Origin: Accumulibacter sp.
GTDB lineage: Bacteria > Pseudomonadota > Gammaproteobacteria > Burkholderiales > Rhodocyclaceae
Assembly (NCBI RefSeq): GCF_023806625.1
Contig: NZ_JAMTDX010000043.1
Coordinates: 62,001 to 126,000, forward strand
Direction: 5' to 3'
DNA: 64,000 bases
The notes below the pieces were generated by a model. That model did not search any database. It saw nothing but the letters and a program-made list of their open reading frames with translations, and had not been told where the DNA came from. How positions within the stretch are numbered: position 1 is the stretch's first letter; the number at the start of each line of letters is the position of its first letter. A program made the translations under genes and the position numbers. Below are positions 34,928 through 44,369 of the stretch, piece after piece.

Positions 34928-36979
34928 CTACACTTCGAGTGGATCGACCTCGACATGCCAGCGCAGGGTCGCCGGCACCTTCAGTGCGTCGAGTCGACGC
35001 AGCCAGAGCGGGAGAAAACGCTGCAGCGCCGGACGCGAAGGCGAATCGAGCAGGAGCTGTGCGCGCTCCCGGTTCGCCCGACGCGACAGGCGCATCGGTA
35101 CCGGGTCGTAGAGGGTCACCCGGTCGTCGTCGTCGGCCAGGGCAAGCGCCCGCGCAGTGGCCAGAAAGGCGAGCGCGTCAGCCATGCCCACTGCTTCGGC
35201 ACGGAGCATGGCCTGATGCACATAAGGAGGAAACCCGGCGCGTCGGCGCTCGGCAAGCTCGGCGGCGGCAAAGCCGGCATAATCGTGCCTGGCCACCGCC
35301 GCATAGAGCGGATGATCGGGAAACTGTGTCTGGAGCAGAACCTCGCCTGGAAGGTCGGCGCGACCGGCTCGCCCGGCGACCTGCATCAACTGGGCAAAAA
35401 GACGTTCGGGACCCCGCCAGTCGGCGGCAAACAGCGCGGCGTCGGGAGCGATCGCGCCGACCAGCGTGAGCTTCGGAAAGTCATGGCCCTTGGCGAGCAT
35501 CTGGGTCCCGACGAGGATATCGGCGCCGCCCCGGTGGATGGTTTCCAGCAGGGCTGCCCACTGCCGCCGGGTACTCGCCGAATCGCGGTCGACGCGCAGG
35601 ATCCGCGCTTCCGGAAAGCTTTCACGCAGGGTGGCCTCGATCCGTTGCGTTCCCCGGCCGAAGGCGCTGATGTCCTGATTGCCGCAATCCGGGCACGACT
35701 TCGGGACGGCGGTCACGTAGCCGCAATGATGGCAGCGCAGGCGACGATCGACGACATGCAGGACGAGGTTGGCGGCGCAGCGATGGCAGCGCGAGGTCCA
35801 TCCGCACGGCGCGCAGAGCAGTACCGGCGCGTATCCCCGGCGGTTGAGAAAGATGAGGCTTTGTTCGCTATGTGCCAGGCGTTGCTCGATCGCCCCGAGC
35901 AGTGCGGACGAGAGGCCGTTTCGCGGCTTGTCCTGACGCGTGTCGACGACTCGCACCCGAGGCAGCGACGCCCGCGCGTTGGCCCTCTGGTGCAACGAGA
36001 GCAGCCGGTAACGGCCATGCCCCTCGCTGGCCGTGGCATTGGCCCAGCTTTCGAGAGACGGAGTCGCCGAGCCCAGGACGATCGGCAGGTTTCCGTCGCG
36101 AGCCCGGTACACGGCGAGATCGCGCGCCGAGTAGCGGACACCATCCTGCTGCTTGAACGACGTGTCGTGCTCTTCATCGACGATGATCAACCCGAGTTCG
36201 GGCAAGGGAGTGAACACGGCCAGGCGGGTGCCGAGAACGATCCGTGCCTGGCCGCTCAGCGCTGCACACCAGTTGCGAGTCCTTTCGGCCTCGCCGAGCC
36301 CGCTGTGCAGGCAGACCAGCCCGCCGTCCGGAAAGCGCGCGGCAACACGGGATTCGAGCTGCGGAGTCAGATTGATCTCGGGGACGAGCAGTAGCGTCTG
36401 CCGCCCGGTTTCCAGAACCCGTTCGATGAGCCGCAGGTAGACCTCGGTCTTGCCGCTGCCGGTGACTCCGTGCAGCAGATAGGCGTGGAACCCAGCGCCG
36501 CTCCCGCTTACCTCGAGGATCGCGGCAGCCTGCTCTCCGGTCAGCTCGACTTGCGTGTCGGGTGCGCAAAGCACGGGACGCCGAGCCCTGCGTGGCGAGA
36601 TCGTCCGGGCGATCTGCGGCGAGCGCAGTCCGGCCGGCAGCACCGAGAGCATGACCCTCCCGGGAGCCACCTGATAATAGCTGGCGCAGAACCGGGTCAG
36701 GCGAAACCAGTCTCCAGGCAACGGCCGCACATCCCGGAAAACAGCCAGCAGCGGCTTGAGTTGGGCAAGCGGCAACTCGCTGGTCGCTGGCAGGTCGACG
36801 AGGATGCCGACCTTGCGGTGCTGGCCGAACGGGACCAGAACACGAAGTCCGAGGTCTGCTGACGTAAGCGCCTCGGAGGCGACAGCCAGATAGTCGAAGA
36901 ACAGCGGCCGCGGCACATCGAGCGCAACGCGGGCGATTCTCGCAGGATCAACGGTCTCAGCCATCGGCGCAGTCGGCAC
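34928..36979 (-). CDS. priA: Primosomal protein N' (replication restart helicase PriA)
   Basis: PriA (683 aa) is the 3'-5' DNA helicase that recognises stalled forks and reloads the replisome. Walker A is LLHGVTGSGKTEVYL, the DEAH box is VDEEHDTSFK, and helicase motif VI is QVAGRAGRADLPG. The zinc module has paired cysteines in CAPCGWTSRCHRC and CHHCGYVTAVPKSCPDCG. I use GTG 36979, which follows a GAAGG site at good spacing; ATG 36964 is an alternative. Upstream lies an unusual DnaA-box region (36980-37265). Confidence 0.96.
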   Translation of the reverse strand: MPTAPMAETVDPARIARVALDVPRPLFFDYLAVASEALTSADLGLRVLVPFGQHRKVGILVDLPATSELPLAQLKPLLAVFRDVRPLPGDWFRLTRFCASYYQVAPGRVMLSVLPAGLRSPQIARTISPRRARRPVLCAPDTQVELTGEQAAAILEVSGSGAGFHAYLLHGVTGSGKTEVYLRLIERVLETGRQTLLLVPEINLTPQLESRVAARFPDGGLVCLHSGLGEAERTRNWCAALSGQARIVLGTRLAVFTPLPELGLIIVDEEHDTSFKQQDGVRYSARDLAVYRARDGNLPIVLGSATPSLESWANATASEGHGRYRLLSLHQRANARASLPRVRVVDTRQDKPRNGLSSALLGAIEQRLAHSEQSLIFLNRRGYAPVLLCAPCGWTSRCHRCAANLVLHVVDRRLRCHHCGYVTAVPKSCPDCGNQDISAFGRGTQRIEATLRESFPEARILRVDRDSASTRRQWAALLETIHRGGADILVGTQMLAKGHDFPKLTLVGAIAPDAALFAADWRGPERLFAQLMQVAGRAGRADLPGEVLLQTQFPDHPLYAAVARHDYAGFAAAELAERRRAGFPPYVHQAMLRAEAVGMADALAFLATARALALADDDDRVTLYDPVPMRLSRRANRERAQLLLDSPSRPALQRFLPLWLRRLDALKVPATLRWHVEVDPLEV

Positions 36980-37076
36980 CCCAAAGCCTTCGACTTAGCC
37001 TGCAAAGTTCGCAGAAGTTCTGACTATGCGCGATAAGACCCTCAGTTATCTGGCTTTCTCCACTGTTCACCGAATC

Positions 37077-37264
37077 TGTGGATAACTCTGTGGATCAAGT
37101 CCCGTAGAAGTGCCTGAAGCGCCCGTCCGGCAAGGGTTCCGGAGCAGTCGCCCGAAAAATGGGCAAATCAAAAATTGAGCTAAATCCGTCATTTAGAAAT
37201 TACGAGCTGATTCAAAAGGCTTTTTTCCCGGAGCGCCGGAAAACGACCACGCTTCTGTGAATAA
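37077..37264. promoter_or_regulatory. DnaA-box cluster with AT-rich tract between hemE and priA
   Basis: Three DnaA-box-like 9-mers lie in the same orientation in this gap: TGTGGATAA at 37077-37085 (complement of the consensus TTATCCACA), TGTGGATCA at 37089-37097 (one mismatch) and TGTGAATAA at 37256-37264 (complement of TTATTCACA, fits TTATNCACA). The first two form the CTGTGGATAACTCTGTGGAT arrangement familiar from bacterial origins. Between them and the third lies a tract (37155-37226) of about 70% A+T in a window that is about two thirds G+C. The layout matches boxes beside an unwinding element. It could be oriC or a DnaA-titrating or priA-regulating site. Confidence 0.55.
37223..37243 (-). 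terminator. Possible hairpin terminator downstream of hemE
   Basis: The sequence TTTTCCCGG-AGCG-CCGGAAAA forms a stem of about eight pairs with one bulged base. It lies 23-43 bases beyond the hemE stop in the direction of hemE transcription. No clear T tract follows it on that strand, so a terminator role is weakly supported; it may instead be part of the origin-like element. Confidence 0.25.
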
Positions 37265-37265
37265 G

Positions 37266-38360
37266 TCAACCCGGCGCGGGCACCTGATGATCGTCTCGGG
37301 GAGTGGCGCAGCCATGGGCGTGGACGGCCTCGACGAGCGCTGCCACGCTCTCGGGTGGAGTGAATTGTGAAATGCCGTGCCCCAGATTGAAGACATGCCC
37401 CGTGTTGTCCGAACCGTAGCTATCGAGGACCCTTGTCGCCTCGGCCGCGATGCGCTCAGGTGAGGCGAAGAGTATGGCCGGATCGAGATTGCCCTGCAGC
37501 GCGACCCGATGACCGACGCGTCGCCGCGCCTCGCCGAGGTCGATCGTCCAGTCGACGGCCAGTGCGTCGCAGCCGATGGCCGCCATCGATTCCAGCCATA
37601 GGCCGCCACCCTTCGTGAACACGATCGATGGTACGCGCTCGCCGTCCCTGTGGCGCAGCAGTCCGGCAACGATTCGCGCCATGTACGGTAGTGAGAACTC
37701 CTGGTAGGCCGCAGCCGATAGCGACCCGCCCCATGAGTCGAAAATCATCACCGCCTGTGCTCCGGCTTCGATCTGGGCGTTGAGGTACGCGCCGACGGCA
37801 TCGGCAGTCACCGAGAGGATCCGATGCAGCAGATCGGGACGATCGTAGAGCATGCGCTTGATATGGCGATAGTCGCTGCTTGCCGCGCCTTCGACCATGT
37901 AGCAGGCCAGCGTATACGGACTCCCGGCAAAGCCGATCAGCGGCACCGAGTTGTTCAGCGCCCGCCGAATCTCGGCCACTGCGTCGATCACGTAGCGCAG
38001 GTGGTCCCAGGGGTCGGGAGCCGCCAGGTCGCGAATCGCCCACTCTTCGCGCAGCGGACGCTCGAAACGCGGACCCTCTCCATCGCTGAAGTACAGACCC
38101 AGCCCCATTGCGTCGGGAACGGTCAGGATGTCCGAAAAAAGGATCGCGGCATCGAGATCGAATCGGGCCAGTGGCTGCAAGGCGACTTCGCAGGCCAGCG
38201 CAGGACTCTTGCACAGCTGCAGGAAGCTCCCCGCTCGTCGCCTCGTCTCGCAGTACTCCGGCAGATAGCGACCTGCCTGGCGCATCAGCCAGATCGGAGT
38301 ATGCCGGGTTGGCTGGCGAAGCAGCGCGCGCAGAACGCTGTCGTTACTCGGGCGGGTCAC
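37266..38360 (-). CDS. hemE: Uroporphyrinogen decarboxylase HemE
   Basis: HemE (364 aa) decarboxylates the four acetate side chains of uroporphyrinogen III to give coproporphyrinogen III in haem synthesis. The N-terminal [15 protein letters not shown] motif carries the key Arg residues, and the second signature is [16 protein letters not shown]; the catalytic Asp is in [14 protein letters not shown]. The start is GTG 38360. In alphaproteobacteria such as Caulobacter, hemE borders oriC, which makes the DnaA-box region immediately downstream notable. Confidence 0.97.
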   Translation of the reverse strand: MTRPSNDSVLRALLRQPTRHTPIWLMRQAGRYLPEYCETRRRAGSFLQLCKSPALACEVALQPLARFDLDAAILFSDILTVPDAMGLGLYFSDGEGPRFERPLREEWAIRDLAAPDPWDHLRYVIDAVAEIRRALNNSVPLIGFAGSPYTLACYMVEGAASSDYRHIKRMLYDRPDLLHRILSVTADAVGAYLNAQIEAGAQAVMIFDSWGGSLSAAAYQEFSLPYMARIVAGLLRHRDGERVPSIVFTKGGGLWLESMAAIGCDALAVDWTIDLGEARRRVGHRVALQGNLDPAILFASPERIAAEATRVLDSYGSDNTGHVFNLGHGISQFTPPESVAALVEAVHAHGCATPRDDHQVPAPG

Positions 38361-38548
38361 CGGCGACCCCCGGCAAGCTTTCTCTGGGGCGTCAGACCGC
38401 CGCTGACCGGGCTGCCCTGCGCGCCGACGTGCGGCGCTGCCCGCGTGGCGCGGGGCGTCGTCGGGCCCACTTCATCCGTCGATCGACGGAGGGCTGTGGA
38501 CGGCTCCTGTCTGGCAGGTCGCTCTCGCTGCACGAGCATCGGATTCCT

Positions 38549-38693
38549 CAAAAAAACGTTCTGTAGGTCGTTGTTTTCATGCCGCACACCTGCCGCCACT
38601 GGTGGCGGTTGGCTTGCTCTCAAGAAAACGTTCTGCAGGTGCTCGTCTTCTTGCCGAACACCTGCCGCCACTGGTGGCGGTCGGGTTGCTCAA
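38549..38693. repeat. 72-base tandem repeat downstream of trkA
   Basis: Two imperfect copies of a 72-base unit lie in tandem. AACGTTCTG recurs at 38555 and 38627, and the 23-base segment from ACACCTGCC through the hairpin recurs at 38586 and 38658, both exactly 72 apart; a partial third copy (CTCAAAAGAAA) abuts the trkA stop. Each unit contains the inverted repeat CCGCCA-CTGG-TGGCGG. Because 72 is a multiple of three, a minus-strand frame repeats a 24-residue unit (PPPVAAGV...LQNVFLR). The frame continues to about 38357 but has no recognised homology, so I treat this as a repeat, perhaps with terminator function for trkA. Confidence 0.75.
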
Positions 38694-40120
38694 AAGAAAT
38701 GGAAACCTACGGCAAACAGCCTTTCAACCTGCTTGACGACCCTCTTGTCGAGACAGAAGACGACCGCGTGGTCACCGGATTCGATCACCACGTCGCGGTG
38801 TGCGATCAGCACGCGACCCTTCTGCTTCTGTCTCGCCTGGCCGAGCGAACCGGCCTCGTTGTTCCTGTCGAGATCGCGGACGATCGCCGCCATGAACGCG
38901 CCCGGTATCTGGGGCAGCTCGCCGATCTTGCGGCCGACGACCTTCGACGTCCTGGAGTCCCCATGGGCGACGATTTCGAGTGCCTCGGCAGCGCCCCTGC
39001 GCAGACTATGCACCTGTGCCACGTCGCCGCGCCGGACATAGGTCAGCAGAGTGCCGATCGATATCTGCGCCGGAGAGATCGCGATGTCGATCGGCCCACC
39101 CTGGACGAGTTCGGCGTACGCCCGGCGGTTGATCAGCGCGACGACCCGACTGCAACCCATGCGCTTGGCCAGCGACGCTCCCATGATGTTGTCTTCGTCG
39201 TCGTTGGTCAGCGCAAGGAAGAGATCCATTTCGTCGATCGCTTCCTGTTGCAGCAATTCCTCGTCAGTCGCGTCACCGTTGAGCACCAGAACCGACTTCA
39301 GCGTCGTCGCGACGAACTCGGCACGCCGTCGGTCGATCTCGATCACCTTGACCTGGCACTTGCTCTGCAGCGCCTGGGCGACACGAAGGCCGATGTTCCC
39401 GCCACCGGCAACCATCACCCTCCTGACCGGGTCCACCGACCGGCGGAGCTCGCGAAGGACAGGTCTGATGTGTTCTTCCGCAGCGAGCAGAAAGACTTCG
39501 TCCCCCTCCTCGATGACCGTTTCGCCGGTCGGCGTGATCGCTCCGTCCCGGCGGTAGATCGCCGCGATCCGCGCGTCCGTCTCCGGTGGCAGGTGCCCGC
39601 GCATCTCCTGGATCGGCCTGCCGACGAGCAGTCCGCCCGCGTAGGCACGGACGCCGACGAGAACCAGGCGCCCACCGCCAAAACCGAGGACCTGCAGGGC
39701 TTCCGGAAAATCGATCAGACGGGTAAGGTAATCGGTGATCACCTGCTCCGGGCACAGTGCGTAGTCGACGGCAAAGTTTTCCACTGCCAGCAACCTGGCG
39801 TTGTCGAGGAAATCGTGTGCGCGCAGCCGGGCGATCCTCGCGGGGACGTTGAACACGCTGTGCGCAACCTTGCAGGCAACCAGGTTGGTCTGGTCGCTTT
39901 GGGTCACGGCAATCAGCAGGTCGGCGTCATCGAGACCGGCACTGGCCAGTACCGACGGGTGAGCGGCGTTGCCATTGACGGTCTGCAGGTCCAGGCGATC
40001 CTGGAGATGGGCCAGACGATCCTGGTCGCTGTCGACCATCGTGATATCGTTGTTTTCCGCAGCCAGGCTCTCGGCAACACTGGCTCCCACCTGACCAGCC
40101 CCCAGGATGACAATGCGCAC
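38690..40120 (-). CDS. trkA: Trk system potassium transporter, peripheral subunit TrkA
   Basis: TrkA (476 aa) is the cytoplasmic NAD(H)-binding regulator of the TrkH/G potassium channel. It contains two RCK units: the first begins MRIVILGAGQVGASVAESL, the second MVAGGGNIGLRVAQAL, each with a TrkA-C domain after it. A Gln/Lys-rich insertion (about residues 426-442, NNEAGSLGQARQKQKGRV) in the last TrkA-C domain is longer than in E. coli. The gene is the last of the rsmB-DUF4390-ntrY-ntrX-trkA series, 195 bases after the regulator. No trkH is in the window. Confidence 0.95.
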   Translation of the reverse strand: MRIVILGAGQVGASVAESLAAENNDITMVDSDQDRLAHLQDRLDLQTVNGNAAHPSVLASAGLDDADLLIAVTQSDQTNLVACKVAHSVFNVPARIARLRAHDFLDNARLLAVENFAVDYALCPEQVITDYLTRLIDFPEALQVLGFGGGRLVLVGVRAYAGGLLVGRPIQEMRGHLPPETDARIAAIYRRDGAITPTGETVIEEGDEVFLLAAEEHIRPVLRELRRSVDPVRRVMVAGGGNIGLRVAQALQSKCQVKVIEIDRRRAEFVATTLKSVLVLNGDATDEELLQQEAIDEMDLFLALTNDDEDNIMGASLAKRMGCSRVVALINRRAYAELVQGGPIDIAISPAQISIGTLLTYVRRGDVAQVHSLRRGAAEALEIVAHGDSRTSKVVGRKIGELPQIPGAFMAAIVRDLDRNNEAGSLGQARQKQKGRVLIAHRDVVIESGDHAVVFCLDKRVVKQVERLFAVGFHFF

Positions 40121-40315
40121 TTCTCGATATCTCCCTCGAAGACACGGGAAATGAAGTTCAGAATCTCTGGGCAGCTCTGCCGACCGGCCGATCGGTGACC
40201 GTGCTCAGTCCTTCACCTTGCATCCGCTCATCCGGTCTCACCCACCGAGCCAATCTTCAGTCCCTGGCCCGCGCAGTACGGCGTCGCCTGCTCGGGACGA
40301 CATCTTCACACCCTC

Positions 40316-41575
40316 TCAGTCGCGCTCCTCGCCACGCCGCCCGACAGTCAGTCCCAGCTGCCGCAGCTTGCGATAGAGGTGAGTGCGTTCAAGGCCGGTT
40401 TTCTCAGCCAGACGCGTCATACTACCGCGTTCGCCATTGAGATGGTACTCGAAGTACATCCTCTCGAATGCCTCGCGTGCCTCGCGCAGCGGCTGATCGA
40501 AGAACATCGCCGGCAACGGTTGAGCGCCCAGCGGCTCCGCGTCACTTTCGAGAATCAGCGCCACGTCCTCCACGCTGATTTCCTCGTCGAGCGCCGAAAG
40601 CGCCAGGTTCCTGACCGTGGTGAGCAGTTCTGACCATTCGCCGTTCCAGCGATGCAGGCGCAGCGCATTCTGCGCGCCGCTGGAAAAGCGACGCAGGGGA
40701 ACATCACCTCGCTCGGCCAGGTGGGCGAGCAACAGCGAGGCGATCTCCGGAACATCATCGGCGTGTCCCGAGATCTGCGGCAGAGTCACCCACACTTCGC
40801 CAAGCCGACCAACCAGGGCCGAATCCCAGCCTGTCTCGATCAGCCCGCCCATCGTCCGGCTCGACGCGGCGACGAGTTGCAGGTTGTAGCGATCGAGACG
40901 ATCGAGGGCGAAGACGAGATTCATCTGCTGCAACTTGCCGAGTTGCGCGAGGTCGGCGACGAAGACGATGCCGCCGCTGGCATTCTGCAGCATGTCCTGG
41001 GTCAGCGCCGTCGTCGATGCCGACAGGTCGAGCCACGGCGTGCGATGGGTCTGGAGTGTACGCGCGCAGATCTCGGCGATGCTCCCGGACGCGCTCTTGA
41101 GCAACAGGACGGACGTCTTCGCCGCGGCCTGCTCGAGACGCTTCTTGAGATCCTTGAGCAGCGGCGAGCGCGAGAAGGCATCCAGAGTCAGGGGCCTCTT
41201 CTGGAGGACGGTCTCGTGCTTCAGGGCCTTCTTCACCGTCGCCAGCAGCTTCTGCAGCGCGATCGGCTTTTCGAGGAAATCGCTGGCCCCGATGCGCGTC
41301 GCCTCGACCGCCGAATCGATCGTCCCGTGCCCGGACATCATCACCACCGGCATGGTCAGCAGCCCCGCTGCCGACCACTCCTTGAGCAACGAGATGCCGT
41401 CGGTGTCGGGCATCCAGATGTCCAGCAGAACCAGATCAGGGCGCTTGTCGATGCGCAGCCGGCGGGCTTCGGCCGCGTTCTCGGCCAGCCAGACGGTATG
41501 GCCTTCGTCGGCAAGGATCTCCGAGAGCAGCTCGCGAATCCCCATTTCGTCATCAACGATCAATACTTGCGCCAT
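40316..41575 (-). CDS. NtrX-like response regulator with degenerate AAA domain
   Basis: This 419-residue regulator has a REC domain (residues 1-120, phosphoacceptor Asp52 in LLDIWMPDTDG, Lys in FLEKPI), a middle region in the place of the sigma-54 AAA+ domain, and a C-terminal Fis-type helix-turn-helix (MTRLAEKTGLERTHLYRKLRQLG). The middle region has lost the usual Walker A (GESGTGKE; here LLLKSASGS) and the GAFTGA loop is not found. It therefore probably cannot remodel sigma-54 RNA polymerase and may act as a plain DNA-binding regulator. It starts two bases after its histidine kinase. Confidence 0.88.
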   Translation of the reverse strand: MAQVLIVDDEMGIRELLSEILADEGHTVWLAENAAEARRLRIDKRPDLVLLDIWMPDTDGISLLKEWSAAGLLTMPVVMMSGHGTIDSAVEATRIGASDFLEKPIALQKLLATVKKALKHETVLQKRPLTLDAFSRSPLLKDLKKRLEQAAAKTSVLLLKSASGSIAEICARTLQTHRTPWLDLSASTTALTQDMLQNASGGIVFVADLAQLGKLQQMNLVFALDRLDRYNLQLVAASSRTMGGLIETGWDSALVGRLGEVWVTLPQISGHADDVPEIASLLLAHLAERGDVPLRRFSSGAQNALRLHRWNGEWSELLTTVRNLALSALDEEISVEDVALILESDAEPLGAQPLPAMFFDQPLREAREAFERMYFEYHLNGERGSMTRLAEKTGLERTHLYRKLRQLGLTVGRRGEERD

Positions 41576-41577
41576 GC

Positions 41578-43734
41578 TTACTTCTCCGCAGGAACCCTGG
41601 CTGACCGACGAACGGCGGGTGGCGACGAAACCAGCGGCAGCAAGATGGTGACCTCGGCGCCATTCGGTTGACGATTATGAATGCTGATCCGCGCGTGGTG
41701 TTCATCGACGATCTTCTTGACTATGGCCAGACCGAGGCCGGTACCACGAGCCTTGCTCGTGACATAGGGTTCAAAGACGCGGGCGATGATTTCCGGAGGA
41801 AAGCCCGGGCCGTTGTCGGTGACCGCCATTTCGGCCAGGTCGTTCGCGCGGCGGCGGGTGCTGATCAGGATCCGCGGAGCCTCGGTCGCTTCCTGGGCGT
41901 CTTCCGCGTTACGCAGCAGATTGTGGATGATCTGGCGCAGCTGGTTGGCATCGCCGGCGACCGGCGGCAGCTTGGCGGCCAGCTTGAGCTGGATGTCCGC
42001 CCGCGAAGTTTCGTACAGACCGAGAACTTCGACGATCAGGGCATTGAGATCGACCGGTGCCAGGTCCGGAGCAGGCAGGCGCGCGTAGTCGCTGAAATCG
42101 TTGACCATTCGCTTCATCGCCTGGACCTGGGTGATGATCGTCTGGGTCGAGCGTTCGAGCATTTCGGCGTCCGGGCCGGACAGGCGACCGGCGAGTTTCA
42201 TCTGCAGGCGCTCGGCCGAGAGCTGGATCGGCGTCAGCGGGTTCTTGATCTCGTGCGCCAGGCGCCGAGCCACTTCGCCCCACGCCGCGCTGCGCTGTGC
42301 GGCAACGAGTCGTGTCACGTCATCGAAGACAACTACGTAGCCACCGTGCGAACCGGCGGGCAGCCGCGTTCCACGGAGCAACAGGATTTGCGGCAAGCCC
42401 CCCTGCTGATCGAGCTCGATCTGCTCCTGCCATTCGCCGTTCTCGTGCTCTTCGAACTCGCGGGAGATCGCCAGCCCGAGCGCCTGCTGCCGCGGCCAGC
42501 GGCCGCTGGGCTCGCCGATCAGGCCGGAAAAGTCGTCGTCGAGGATCGCTTCGGCACCCTGGTTGACCGTCCGCAGCACCAACCGTTGATCGAAGACCAG
42601 AACACCGGCCGACAGGTTGGCGAGAATCGACTCGAGGTAGGCACGCGCAGCCTCGAGCTCGGCCCGGTGGCGTTCGTTCTCGCGACGCGCATCGGCGAGC
42701 TGGCTGGTCATCTGCTTGAAGGAGCGGGTCAACACACCGAGTTCATCCTGACTGTAGACCGCCTGGCGTGGTGTGTAGTCACCCGCTGCGACAGCCTGCG
42801 TGCCCTCAGCGAGGATCGACAGCGGAGCCGAGAGCCGGCGGGCCAGCACGAAGGCCGCCGCGATCGCCGTGAACAGCGCCAGCAGGACGGTCAGGGTCAG
42901 GGTCATCGCGTAGATCCGCGTCAGGCCATCGCGGCCAAGCGAGAGTTCCTGGTAATCCGAATAGACCGCCTGCACGCTGTCGGCATTCGCCGCCAGGCTC
43001 GTCGGAACCGGGTCGATCAGCTGAAGGATGCGGATCTCGGTGGCCAATCCCGGCGGGGTGACGGCAACCAGGACGCGAAGGCTCAGCTCCTTGTCGCCGG
43101 TGGAGTCGATGACCGCGTAGCGGCGGTCGCTGCGCGCACGGCGCAATTGCTCCGCCGTGGGCTGTGCCGGCAGCAGTGTGGCCAGTTCGCCGGTGGCCGT
43201 GGCGAGCAGATCCCCGCTGGTCGTGAACAGGGCCGCCGACTGCACGCCGTTCTGTTCGCGCAGGCGATTCAGATCGAGCCGCCGTTGCGTCTCCGAGTGG
43301 TCGGCGAGCTCGATGGCCATGATCTGCGCCTTTGCCGCCAGATCTTCGAGCAGCGAATCCAGGGCGCTGCGACCGAGGTTCAGACCGGCCTCGAGAGCCT
43401 TCTCGACGCGCACGTCGAACCACGAGTCGATGCTCTTGGTGACGAACTGGACAGACACCGCATAGATCAGCACTCCAGGGAAGACGGCCATCAGTCCGAA
43501 CATCAGCATCAGCCGCAACTTCAGCCGGGAGCCGAAAATCTGCGCCCGGTGTTCGCGCCAGAGAGCCTGCAACTGCCAGCCGATCAGGACGAGCAGCGCC
43601 AGCGCGACTCCCGCATTGAGGCCGAGCAGCCAGGGGTAGTGCCGGGCGAACAGTGCCGTGTTGGCGCTCGCCGAGGCGAGGAGGAAGAGGAGAATTCCGC
43701 CGAACGAGGCGGCGACGACGAGCAGCGCTTTCAT
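41578..43734 (-). CDS. NtrY-like sensor histidine kinase
   Basis: This 718-residue membrane kinase has two N-terminal helices, a periplasmic or extracytoplasmic sensor of about 200 residues, a third helix (LTVLLALFTAIAAAFVLARR), HAMP, a PAS region (LVFDQRLVLRTVNQGAEAIL), HisKA with the phosphoacceptor in RRLAHEIKNPLTPIQL, and HATPase motifs (NLLRNAEDA, DNGPGFPPE, GTGLGLAIVKKIV). This is the NtrY architecture. It overlaps DUF4390 by four bases and is followed by its regulator. Signal and targets are unknown; nitrogen or redox control is the family precedent. Confidence 0.92.
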   Translation of the reverse strand: MKALLVVAASFGGILLFLLASASANTALFARHYPWLLGLNAGVALALLVLIGWQLQALWREHRAQIFGSRLKLRLMLMFGLMAVFPGVLIYAVSVQFVTKSIDSWFDVRVEKALEAGLNLGRSALDSLLEDLAAKAQIMAIELADHSETQRRLDLNRLREQNGVQSAALFTTSGDLLATATGELATLLPAQPTAEQLRRARSDRRYAVIDSTGDKELSLRVLVAVTPPGLATEIRILQLIDPVPTSLAANADSVQAVYSDYQELSLGRDGLTRIYAMTLTLTVLLALFTAIAAAFVLARRLSAPLSILAEGTQAVAAGDYTPRQAVYSQDELGVLTRSFKQMTSQLADARRENERHRAELEAARAYLESILANLSAGVLVFDQRLVLRTVNQGAEAILDDDFSGLIGEPSGRWPRQQALGLAISREFEEHENGEWQEQIELDQQGGLPQILLLRGTRLPAGSHGGYVVVFDDVTRLVAAQRSAAWGEVARRLAHEIKNPLTPIQLSAERLQMKLAGRLSGPDAEMLERSTQTIITQVQAMKRMVNDFSDYARLPAPDLAPVDLNALIVEVLGLYETSRADIQLKLAAKLPPVAGDANQLRQIIHNLLRNAEDAQEATEAPRILISTRRRANDLAEMAVTDNGPGFPPEIIARVFEPYVTSKARGTGLGLAIVKKIVDEHHARISIHNRQPNGAEVTILLPLVSSPPAVRRSARVPAEK

Positions 43735-44369
43735 CTTGCCTCAACCGGCCCGGCGACTGGTGAACCGCTGGAATTGCCTGGTCCTGGCGCGCTGTCTGCC
43801 CCGATGACGGCCCACCTGACCCACTCGGAGGACAGGCTCCAGTCGCGATTGGCCAGCGCATTGACCTGGAAGGTTTTTGGCATCTGGCTCAGATCGAGGC
43901 GCATGCGTACGGCAGCCTGGTAGCTTTGATCGGGCCTTAGCTGGTTCTTGTCGATCACTTGCCAGTTGCGCACCCGGGACATGATGCGCAGCGCGTCGTC
44001 GAGCGAGGTGAAGCTCTGATGCAACGCCCCGCTGTAGAGCCGATACTGCCGCGTCAGCGCATGATACGAAAGCTGAAAGGTCTGGCTACGGCTGACGACC
44101 TGCTCGTCAAGCCAGTACCAGCGCGAACGCGTCAGTTCGAACTCGACGACGAAGTACAGTGCGATGCCTCTGGCGATGGCTTCGTCGAGGCGCGCGTTGA
44201 GATTGACCGTGAAATCCGCGGCCAGAGTGTAGCCGTCCTCACTTGGTGAGAGCACCGCATTGCGCGCGACGATATCGTTCCCCTGGCTGGCTGGCGAGGC
44301 GACGAGCATCAGGACCAGGCAGCAGAGCCTAAACAGCCTTGTGCAGCAGCGCATAGAAGAATCCGTCAT
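43731..44369 (-). CDS. DUF4390 domain-containing protein
   Basis: This is a 212-residue exported protein with a signal peptide (LFRLCCLVLMLVASPAS) and a beta-rich DUF4390 body (LYFVVEFELTRSRWYWLDEQ, RQYRLYSGALHQSFTSLDDAL). The family sits between rsmB and the NtrYX-like pair throughout betaproteobacteria; its function is unknown, but it may serve the kinase's sensing. I chose ATG 44369 because a GGAG site lies six bases upstream; ATG 44354 is an alternative. The start overlaps the rsmB end by 41 bases. Confidence 0.87.
   Translation of the reverse strand: MTDSSMRCCTRLFRLCCLVLMLVASPASQGNDIVARNAVLSPSEDGYTLAADFTVNLNARLDEAIARGIALYFVVEFELTRSRWYWLDEQVVSRSQTFQLSYHALTRQYRLYSGALHQSFTSLDDALRIMSRVRNWQVIDKNQLRPDQSYQAAVRMRLDLSQMPKTFQVNALANRDWSLSSEWVRWAVIGADSAPGPGNSSGSPVAGPVEAR

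Noticed and set aside
38357-38671. A small gene made of the repeated 24-residue unit downstream of trkA
   Set aside because: The repeat is explained by the 72-base DNA period, no ribosome-binding site is seen and the rest of the frame is low-complexity, so it is recorded as a repeat.
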